Of a DNA stretch of 12,283 nucleotides, positions 1 through 7,630 are shown in pieces (positions within the stretch are counted from its first letter, which is position 1; each line of letters begins with the position of its first letter). This DNA is from Lojkania enalia (taxonomy: Eukaryota; Ascomycota; Dothideomycetes; Pleosporales): assembly GCA_010094045.1 (NCBI GenBank), contig ML986949.1, positions 1 to 12,283 of the forward strand. Reading direction: 5' to 3'. Made by a program: the position numbers and the translations under genes. The notes below the pieces were generated by a model. That model was not told the DNA's origin. It did not search any database and saw only the letters and a list, made by a program, of their open reading frames with translations.

Positions 1-171
1 GCCAACAACGCCATACTTATAGATATCCGATCCCAAACCATGCCCACCACCACGCTATGCAGTTCAAAATAGAGGGCCTATACTAGATAAATCAGACAAA
101 ACTGAATACAAAGCAAAACCCACATCTGATTTTTCATTTCCTCCCTCCCTCACACACATCCATCCGCGGCA
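1..171 (-). other. 3' flank of RPC2
   Basis: This is sequence downstream of the RPC2 stop codon. It is presumably the 3' untranslated region and the start of the next intergenic space. I see no canonical AATAAA on the minus strand and no coding signal on either strand. Confidence 0.5.
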
Positions 172-3100
172 TCACTCCCTCGGAAACTCATCCTCTAACC
201 CAATCACCACCTTAACATTCATACTCGCCAGCTCCTGGATGAGCAACTTCGCAGCATACGGCATAGTAAGATGGCGCACCGCAACGTCGGAGTCGCAGAG
301 CCTACAATACCCATGATAGCCCATCTGGCCGCACTTCTCACAGATGTCGACCTCGTGGGCGTCGGAGCTGAGCATGAGGCGTTCGAGGAGCAGCTGCGAG
401 GCGCCGTACGCGATCAGGCAATCGCGCTCCATTTCGCCGAGACGCAGGCCGCCTTCGCGGGCGCGGCCTTCGGTAGGCTGGCGCGTGAGGATGGCGCGTG
501 GGCCGCGGGAGCGCGAGTGCATCTTGTCTTGGACCATATGTTTGAGCTTCTGGTAGTAGATGGGACCGAAGAAGACGTAGAAGGCGAGGGCCTCGCCCGT
601 GAGGCCAGAAGTGAGGTAGTCCTTGCCGGAGTAGCTGAAACCGTGTTGGAGGAGCATATCAGCCATGTCCTCAACCTTGCTGCCGCCGAAGGCAGTGCCG
701 TATTGCAGGGAGCCGTCCAGGACGCCGGCTTTGCCGGAGAGGAGCTCCATCATCTTACCGACAGTCATTCGAGAGGGAAAGCCGTGTGGGTTCATGATGA
801 TGTCCGGATTTATGCCTTGGTCGTTGAAAGGCATGTCTTCTTGGGGTACGATCAGACCCACGACGCCCTTTTGACCGTGGCGAGAGGAAAATTTGTCGCC
901 GAGCTCTGGCCTTCGGGTCTGTCGCATAAGGAGCTTGATGAGTGGGGTTCCAGCGGACTCGTTCTCTGTAATGCAGACTTTGTCGACATAGGAACAGTCG
1001 GGGAGTTTGTAAGTGAGGGGCTTTTCATTCCAACGCACATTCGTCATACCAGGGGCGGTATCCAATGGACTAGACTTCAACAAGAAAGCGTCGCCTTGCT
1101 CCAGCTTTCTGCCGACTTGTACTATACCGTCCTCTCCAATGGCATGGTGCTTCGGGTTATCTCGTTCTAATAGCGCAGAGTTTACACGGTCTGACGTACC
1201 ATTTGGATAACTTTTTAAAGGTTGCACGGTCTTCTTAAAGACCTGGCAGCGTCCGAATCCACGATCACAGGAGGCTTTGTTGAGGATTAGGGCGTCCTCG
1301 ATATCGTAGCCTGAGTATGACATGACAGCGACAGTCGCAGACTGTCCGGCAGGGAGCTTGTCGTATTTGGTAAGCTCAATGGTCCGGCTCTTTACCATCG
1401 GCTTCTGCGGATATACCATTAAATAGAGAAGAGTATCAATCCTAGTAAACTGGTTGTAAGCGATAGCACCAATTGCTTGTTTACCCATAGCACATTGGTA
1501 CGTGTTGCGAGGGGACTGGTTGTGATGGGGATAAGGGATCAATCCTGCAACGGCTCCAAGAATGGTAAAAGGCTCGATCTCCAAATGGGTTGTATACTGA
1601 TTTATCTCGTTTTCGTAACAGGCAATATTAGAATCGTTCTCCTCGTTGACGTCGACGTACTCGACGAGGCCTCGAGAGAGGAAAGAATCAAAGTCCATGT
1701 TGCCTTTCCGCAACGCCTTCAGATACCGGGCCGTGACTTTGGAGCGTCCGTTCTCGACTACGATCAGCGGCCGGCAGATACGACCTTCGTCAGTGGCAAT
1801 GTGCACAGAGTTATAGTGGTGGTTGATTGTGATACTGGTGAACTCGGAAATCCGACCCATACGTCGTAGCCGCCGGAACGTGTTAAGGAATCGCTTCGGG
1901 CCGTATGTCACGGCGATCGGGGTGCCGTTCAGGAAGATAGAATAGACGCCCTCGCCGTGCATCTCTTCGCCAGTGTAATTGCAAATGTCCTCCGCTCCTA
2001 GATCAAATACGAGCTTTCGAATTGGTTCCTCGTCATCTTCGGTAGTGATGTGTGTCATCAAGGCCAAGTTCTTAACCAAACCACATGCCTCTCCTTCGGG
2101 AGTATCTGCTAGACACAACATTCCAAACTGAGAAGGCTGAATTGCTCGTGGACCTGCTACCTTTCTCGTCTTCTCAAACTGGCTGGTAATTCGAGTCATC
2201 ATTCCGAGAGCAGCGACATAGCTTAGGCGGCTAAGCACATGGGTGACTCCAGCGCGATCCATTTTAAAACGCTTCAAACTCCAGTTACCCGTCGCCAATG
2301 CACGCTCGACGCCCAGCGTGATATGGTTCTTGTGGACGCTGAAGTGGGAGAAGGCGTCAAATTCCTGAGCACGAAGTTGCTTCTTGAGAACTTTATCGAT
2401 GCTCAACTTGAAGTCGTGGTTAAACCTCTTAAAACAGTCTTCGAACAACAGAGCCAGCATCTGACCAGCCAATTCAAGACGTTTGTTTCCAACATAGTCC
2501 CTATCGTCAACGAGTTTCGGATCTTGAATCGCCATGAGCACCCTCCGCGCCATGAAGGCAAGATAGATCGCCTTCTGCCGGAAATTCGTGCCATTAACAG
2601 GAACGTGAGGGAGGATGACAGAGGAAAGGCATTCGATCGCCTCGAGATGGTAATTACGAAGTCGAGAGGCGCCTGGGGGTTTCTTTGATAACCGCACGCG
2701 GTGGCCAATGAATTCTAGCGCTCGCTCCTGAGTATGAATGTTTTCACGACCACAAATTTCGAAATTTACAGCGAAGGCATCCTGATACGCACTGTCCTCG
2801 CCTGCCACCATGAGAAGTATCTCTTTATCGGAATTCACTCCTAGCGCTTTGAGGACTATGACGATCGGGACTTCTTCGGATAACGTGTTGTGCCGGAGGT
2901 ACATCAGTCCTTTCTTCTGGATAACATATGTCTTCGTTCGCCTCTCGTGGGTCGAACTCGTGACGCTGGCCTGCATGATTCCCTTGGCGCTTTCGACAAC
3001 GACACGATTCTTATTTAGTTGCTCCTGGACCAGAATCACTTTCTCTTGACCGCGCACGACGAAATAGCCACCGGGATCGAGCGGACACTCCTCTAGCCCC

Positions 3101-3824
3101 GCCATGTCACGGTCGTTCTTGCCGGACAGGACGCACTTGTTGCTCTTGAGCATTATGGGGAGTCTTCCGATCTTGACTCCGGTCCGCTTGACTCTAGTAT
3201 TGCCACGGGTATAAATGATATCGACCACGATGGGCGCGGCGTAAGTCATGTCGCGGAGGCGACATTCGTTCGGTGTAACAGAACTACGATGGTTCTCTAG
3301 ATCTTCTTCCTCCTGCCGATTCGGACGCTCGATGCGTATATCCGTATACGTGAGCTGAAACTTAGGATCAAAGTCACTCCTCACGACGCGGTTCGCTTGG
3401 ATAATCTTCCTCAGCCCTACGTCGACAAAGTAGTTATAAGAGTCAATATGCTGCTTTACCAAGCCCTTGACCTTCAAGAACGCAGGCAGCAAATTCCACT
3501 TGTCTTCGGCGGTGTTAATCGGATCGGTCATCGACTTTCCGTAATAAAAGGGTTCTAGGAGAGCGGAGAATTCGTCTTTATGGGGCTTCGATGGCTGGTA
3601 TTCTTCTTGCGCATTCGCATCGGACATATGGACATCTTCGCCGTCTAATTTCTCAGAGAGAGGAGCATCTACTGCTTCAGCTTGCATCGACGACTGCGGT
3701 TTCGGTTTCGCCCCGCGTGGAGCAGGCTTCCTCGCAGCGCCCATAGTCGCCGTCTTCTCATGGTGAGCTCGAAAACTCCAGACGCATACCCAACATCCGT
3801 AGTACTCACCTTCTTGCCCACCAT
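172..3824 (-). CDS. RPC2: DNA-directed RNA polymerase III second-largest subunit (Rpc2/Rpc128, Ret1)
   Basis: This is the second-largest catalytic-core subunit of nuclear RNA polymerase III, which makes tRNAs, 5S rRNA and U6. From the start at 3744 the reading frame is 1190 residues; with the upstream mini-exon (3810-3824, MVGKK) it is about 1199. Yeast Ret1, from memory, is about 1149. The resemblance to Ret1 runs end to end: the early [20 protein letters not shown] block, the DPGGYF and KVILVQEQL motifs, [16 protein letters not shown], the active-site GYDIEDA near residue 821, [12 protein letters not shown] at 958-969, and [21 protein letters not shown]-terminal zinc ribbon has cysteines at 1144, 1147, 1156 and 1159. 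No catalytic block is missing and there are no internal stops. The N-terminal 60 residues are low complexity and poorly conserved. The Pol III assignment over Pol I or II rests on the Ret1-type N-terminal block. Identity is very secure; the exact start is less so. Confidence 0.96.
3757..3809 (-). other. Probable intron near the 5' end of RPC2 (53 nt)
   Basis: On the minus strand, ATG GTG GGC AAG AAG (3824-3810) is followed by a strong donor, GTGAGT. Removing 3757-3809 joins it in phase 0 to AAG ACG GCG ACT ATG, the main frame. A CTCAC possible branch site lies just upstream of the acceptor. The acceptor is ATGAG, or AAG three bases further on (intron 3754-3809). Neither has the preferred pyrimidine before AG, so the acceptor is the weak point. 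The length matches the other introns here (48-53 nt). The simpler alternative is an unspliced start at 3744. Confidence 0.5.
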
Positions 3825-4035
3825 CAGAATTTCAGTAGTAGGCAGACCAACAGTTGTGAAGGTTCGTACGAGAGGAATGTAGAGTTTTCGGGGTGAGTTG
3901 CTGGTTGAAAAGAGCCAAGAATAATTTTTAGTTCTGCTGAAGCTGTCGCCGCACTCTTCGACGAGAGGGTGGGGTACATGCGGTCGTACCAATCACACCT
4001 TAGCACCCTTAGTTCCCAGCCCCTTCCCCGCCACC

Positions 4036-4045
4036 TATATAAAAA
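4036..4045 (+). promoter_or_regulatory. TATA-box-like element
   Basis: TATATAAAAA follows a C/T-rich stretch in the gap between RPC2 and the 5S unit, reading on the plus strand. The only ATG shortly downstream (4083) opens a 7-codon frame, so no protein gene is indicated. It may serve a non-coding transcript, or it may simply be AT-rich sequence. Confidence 0.25.
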
Positions 4046-4190
4046 GAACACTTCGGCTTTTACCAGTCACTACCATATACAAATGGTGAATCATTTCGTC
4101 TATTAGTGAAGTTAAGCTTCAATCCCACAAACCCTACTCACTACCATTCTGGCCTAAACAAAAACTTCATATGATAAATCCGTAACTATG

Positions 4191-4197
4191 TATTATA
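4191..4197 (+). promoter_or_regulatory. TATA-like element upstream of the 5S unit
   Basis: TATTATA lies at about -28 to -22 relative to the inferred 5' end of the 5S RNA at 4219. Neurospora 5S genes, and many fission-yeast Pol III genes, are known to need a TATA element near -30, so spacing and sequence fit. The surroundings are very AT-rich, which lowers the specificity of the match. Confidence 0.45.
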
Positions 4198-4218
4198 GAA
4201 ATTTTAAAATATATATTT

Positions 4219-4336
4219 ATATATGATGAAAGGAAGCCGAGATCAGTTTATCCCGTCAGATTTGGGCTCTTAAGAGGTTTACCGGCGAATTAGTACTACA
4301 ACGGGAGACGGTGTGGGAATGCTCGCCGTTGTATGT
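4219..4336 (+). rRNA. 5S rRNA gene or moderately diverged 5S copy
   Basis: The 118-nt unit has the 5S layout. CCCGTC lies 33 nt from the 5' end. TTAAG (4270-4274) occupies the A-box area, and TTAGTACT (4290-4297), GGGAGAC (4303-4309) and TGGGAAT (4314-4320) follow in the usual order and spacing. The secondary structure fits. Stem I pairs 4219-4227 with 4328-4336 over nine positions, five of them Watson-Crick and four G-U. Helix II pairs 4232-4238 with 4276-4283, with one bulged A at 4281. Helix V pairs 4284-4288 with 4323-4327. Helix IV pairs 4298-4302 with 4310-4314 with one A-G mismatch. The T6 at 4343 and the TATA-like element near -28 fit a Pol III unit. Several positions in the 5' half differ from the fungal 5S consensus as I remember it, so it may be a variant or an ageing pseudogene. 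It is not a tRNA: no B-box is present. Confidence 0.75.
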
Positions 4337-4342
4337 CTCCCG

Positions 4343-4348
4343 TTTTTT
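4343..4348 (+). terminator. Pol III T6 terminator of the 5S unit
   Basis: A run of six T begins seven bases after the inferred 3' end of the 5S RNA, which is the usual way RNA polymerase III stops. The short CTCCCG trailer between them is complementary to part of the 5S body (see findings). Confidence 0.6.
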
Positions 4349-5036
4349 ATATATATTTTGACCCCCCGGCTGGCGTGCTCCCATGATGGTTTAGATAGGA
4401 GCTCTCTTGGTGAGATCATGAAATATTCTTGAGCGCTTCGAGGAGTATCTTGGTATACATCAAGGACTCCTTTAGTCGTCCAAATATCTGCAAGAATAGG
4501 GCCAATGCTATGCATTTGGCATACATATTGCTACTTTTCTAGGTAGAGATCAAGTTCGTTTGATGCTCTAAGCAGAATACCGCAAATCTGCAATGGTACA
4601 CTATCAATGATGGTTCTGGTAATTCCAGAAATTCGTTTAATGGTGGTGCAATTATCCATCCCGCAGCATGGCTTCATGCCAGTACTCAAAGAACCCGGCA
4701 CTCCCGGGTTGCAGTTGGAACATCAGAATTTTCACGCAGTTTATTCTACAGTATGAATCATATAGGTCGATCACTACATTGCTGTTAATTTGATGGCGAA
4801 GAGGATTAGACTAGACGCCCGCTGCCCATGCCGCCAATTCAAGAAGAGAGCAATTTCGCCTTCCAGATGCCATCCATTATTGTACAAACTCACTACCATA
4901 TCACGCATCCGCCGAGGAAAGAAAAATCACTAGTTTCCGTTTGCTCTATGCAACCTCTCCATTCACGGCGCTCCCAAAATCAGCCCGGCGTCGCCACGAA
5001 TAACAGTCGCACTACCATCTGTTGAGAAAGAATTGC
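4349..5036. other. Intergenic region without a recognisable gene
   Basis: This separates the 5S unit from the stop codon of the RS-rich gene and includes that gene's 3' untranslated region. Short open frames in both directions show no recognisable protein. One perfect 7-bp inverted repeat, AACCCGG at 4692-4698 and CCGGGTT at 4704-4710 with a 5-base loop, is the only clear local structure. I see no tRNA, transposon ends or tandem repeats. Confidence 0.5.
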
Positions 5037-6807
5037 TTAGAATGCAGCTCCACCAGCTTCGCCGTCGCCATTCAAGGACCTCAATTGCTGCTCCGAGAGC
5101 TCGGCTCTCAGTGCCACGTTGGTAGCATCCTTCTCCAGCGAATCCCATTCTCGAAGCTTTTGTCGCTTAGCCTGTTCTTTTTGATTAATAAGCTCTCGCA
5201 ACCGTTGGGCCTCGTCCTCCAACTTGATGATTTTGCTCTTGTCATACAGCTCGGGGGCTTTTTGTCCTCCAGGAACCTCCTTTGGCAAATCCGCAAGGTG
5301 ATCTCGGAATCGTTGGGTGCGAGGATATGTAGTGGACGTACTGTTGGAAGATCCACGGAAGGGAGGTGCAAATGCACCTGGCCCACTGGCAGAGCCCCGG
5401 GGTCCAGACGGCGCACCGCCATAGAATCCGCCGCCGCCGCCGCCGCCACGGCCACCCCAATGTCCGGAACCACGTCGTGGAGGAGCACTAGAGAAATCAC
5501 GAGGAGCACCAGAGAAATCACGAGGAGTACTAGAGAAATCACGAGGAGCATCATATCCAAATACACCGCGTCCACCACCCCTTGGGCGTGTTGGCGCTGA
5601 GAGTACAGGGTTACTTCCTCCACGGGGATAAGTTGGTGGTTGTGGAGTCGCACCCGAGGGACCAACCGGCGGCGAAATAGCAGGAGAATAGCCACGGCCA
5701 GCTGGACCAGTGGGAGGCGCACGTGAGAAGCTGCTGTCTCCGTTGCGATAGGATGAGGACGGGCCGCTAGGCGGCGCAAATTCGCGGTCACCACGAGGTC
5801 CGGTTGGCGGTGTATCACGATGGCGCGGAGGAGATCGTTCGCGCTCTCGCTCCCGGGTGTACTCTCGTTCATAGTCACGATCGTCTCGTTCGCGGTATGG
5901 TGACCTAGGTGCTGAGACTGGCTCTCTCAGCGATCTATCATCAACTAAGGCAGCCCTGCTTGGGTGTACAGGAGGCGGGGACGAGCGGCGAGAGGTAGCC
6001 GCCGACTCCCTACCAGAAGCATCATTGGACGCATAAGCTGGTCTCATAGGGGAAGGAGACCTACGTCTCCAAGTGTCCGCTGCATACGTATCTATACGCT
6101 CGCGACGCGGGGGTGTTGGCGAACGACGACGGTAGTCACGACTGTCGCGAGGAGGGCTGTAGCGACGGTAAGGGCTGCGTCAGTTAGAGATATAGATCGC
6201 GGACCATAGCTGAGAGGAAACCTGCCTGTGGACACGAGAGCGCGGCTCATCGTATCTGCTCACTCGTGGAGACCGCATGCCACGGCTTCGTGCTGGTGAA
6301 ATTTCCCGCTCTCTAGGCGGCAGAGACCTATCACGGCCTCGCGGTGAACGTGTGTAAGAATCATATCCATCTCGGCGTGGAGATCGTCCGCGATCACTCC
6401 TGTAATCATCTCGACGTGGTGAATATGCCCGACGCGGTGGGGATCGAGGGCGGCTTCGCCAACGGTCGTCGTCTCGCCTAGGGCTCCTAGACCTTCGACG
6501 GTAAGGTGGAGAGCGACTTCGCGGACGAGAGGATCTACCGCCCGGCGTGTACGTGTCAGCCGCGAGTGGAGCTCGACGGGGCGGGGAGCGGTTTGATCGA
6601 TAGCTATCGATTCTAGGGCCAGGGGAGCGAGGCCGATAGGTGTTAGAGTACCTGTCGTCTCTAGAATGGGTGTCAGCCATGCACTAACAACAAAAACTCC
6701 GTTGAAAAATACTGATATCTCAAATGTCCTTGCTCAAAGACGACAAACGGGGTCATGGTGACGAACCTTCGGTCGCGGTCGCGATCTCGGTCTCGATCCC
6801 TGTCCAT
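5037..6807 (-). CDS. Arginine/serine-rich protein with C-terminal coiled coil, putative splicing-associated factor
   Basis: I do not recognise a named family. The best model has three exons (6767-6807, 6226-6660, 5037-6174) encoding 537 residues. It opens with an Arg-Asp repeat, MDRDRDRDRDR. About 200 residues rich in RS, RSPR, RRD and SPPRR follow, typical of RS domains in SR-type splicing proteins. Next come proline/arginine/glycine-rich sequence, three APRDFSS-like heptads (about 368-390), and a glycine run near 400-408. The last 95 residues differ: they begin around PRTQRFRDHLADLPKEVPGG and continue into a charged heptad-like helix (about 470-527) compatible with a coiled coil. No RRM is visible, so direct RNA binding by that fold is not indicated. 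The next gene upstream encodes SF3B2, which suits a splicing role, but that is inference. Start and introns are my own reconstruction; exon 3 is the most certain part. Confidence 0.72.
5428..5450 (-). repeat. CCG trinucleotide microsatellite (polyglycine)
   Basis: Seven consecutive CCG triplets on the plus strand, ending in CCA, encode the glycine run of the RS-rich protein. It is a simple in-frame repeat. Confidence 0.85.
5481..5554 (-). repeat. 21-bp tandem repeat in the RS-rich gene (about 3.5 units)
   Basis: Three near-identical 21-bp units start at 5481, 5502 and 5523, followed by a partial fourth. They differ from one another at one or two bases and encode the APRDFSS-type heptad three times over. 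The in-frame length and high identity suggest recent slippage duplication, probably variable between strains. Confidence 0.85.
6175..6225 (-). other. GC-AG intron in the RS-rich gene (51 nt)
   Basis: Two RS-rich reading frames lie in the same frame, separated by one TGA (6180-6182). Every AG acceptor shortly after that stop needs a phase-2 donor, and no acceptable phase-2 GT is available. The sequence AG|GCAGGT fits phase 2 as a GC donor. It gives a 51-nt intron with a perfect CTAAC branch site and a CGCAG acceptor. The junction reads RVH-S-PYRRYSPPR, preserving the RS character. Intron retention would stop translation at the TGA. Confidence 0.65.
6661..6766 (-). other. Probable first intron of the RS-rich gene (106 nt)
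   Basis: The donor is AG|GTTCGT after the codons for MDRDRDRDRDR. The branch site is CTGAC and the acceptor is CATTCTAG, with the branch A about 12 nt upstream. The splice is phase 2 and joins directly to the frame continuing RDDRYSNTY. An in-frame ATG at 6680 lies inside the intron, so unspliced transcripts could still start there with a different six-residue N terminus. Confidence 0.55.
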
Positions 6808-7630
6808 TGTTGCGACAGACTAGAGGCGGCGGGTACTCTTGTGAGGGTAAGGATAGCAAAGGAGAGAGTGGGCAAAGGAAAGCGTGCAACTTGAAGTAGT
6901 GCACGGTGGAAGAATGCGACAACCGGGGTTATCGGGTGAGAGCGTTTGCCTTTGCCTGCAGCAAAAAGTGAAGTTCGACCTAGCGCCAAGCCTACGTTTT
7001 CAAAAGCGAGTCGGCGCGACGTTCACGTGATCTAGGTCTGGGCCAGCCTCACACTCTATTAATCGATATTTCTTTTCCTACATCAAATCGTCAAGTGAGT
7101 GGACTACAACCGTGAAATGTGAAAGGCTGAGCTGAGCGACGGGTTCGACCGAAGGTATGGGGTACAGTCTTATATGCCTGTATCTTTTGCAGGTAGACGT
7201 CGCCTCAGATGCCTTCAGTGAGTGCTTCTTCTGGCCTTATATTTTCCACGAAGCCAGGGTCCATCGCATGCTCATCTTTTACAGACCAGGCCGGCGCAAT
7301 GATGTTCTTTCGCCCCATCTTGACACAATGGTCAACACAGCTCCGTTAGTTTCGCACCATACTCGCACCCGGATATTAAAAGAATCTTCATCTTCATCTT
7401 ATTCTGATGATTCCTGATAGCCTTGGAAGGTGTCCAAAACGCCACCAAAATTGTGCTGACTCCACCCACGATGCTCGAAAGCCGGAGCCTAATGAGCCTA
7501 GGTCCCATACCCGTAAACACCATTCCGACCCTAACAATCCACGCAATTGAATCTTATGCCTGGTATCTTTACATAAACCACAAGTGCCTCTTTCCTCATT
7601 ATTGGCATGTGGACATCCATGCCTCCTACC
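6808..7630. other. Gap between SF3B2 stop and RS-rich gene start
   Basis: This holds the 5' leader and promoter of the RS-rich gene and the 3' untranslated region of SF3B2. The only recognisable promoter-type element is a CACGTG core at 7024-7029, within TTCACGTGAT. Short open frames on both strands look non-coding. A CTTCAT-type microsatellite lies around 7384-7400. No tRNA or other RNA gene is seen. Confidence 0.5.
7024..7029. promoter_or_regulatory. CACGTG palindrome upstream of the RS-rich gene
   Basis: A CACGTG core lies about 215 bp upstream of the proposed start. In fungi this is the core site for bHLH factors such as Cbf1-type proteins. The same core occurs twice upstream of SF3B2. 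Confidence 0.35.

Noticed and set aside
271..1170. 299-codon open frame on the plus strand inside RPC2
   Set aside because: It is antisense to a highly conserved part of RPC2, and its Ala/Glu/Val-rich translation mirrors RPC2 codon structure. No family is recognised.
4279..4515. 78-codon minus-strand frame across the 5S unit
   Set aside because: It overlaps the 5S RNA antisense and resembles no known protein; it is explained by chance.
5022..5878. Long overlapping frames on both strands in the RS-rich gene (192 codons plus, 256 codons minus)
   Set aside because: They are frame shadows of the low-complexity and tandem-repeat coding sequence; for example the REITRST repeat is the 21-bp repeat read on the other strand.
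6180..6182. In-frame TGA in the RS-rich gene as stop-codon readthrough or a sequencing error
   Set aside because: A 51-nt GC-AG intron with a perfect branch site removes it in phase, which explains the data better.
7140..7165. GGGTTCGACC, resembling a tRNA B-box
   Set aside because: No A-box at the right distance upstream, no acceptor-stem pairing and no cloverleaf can be drawn.
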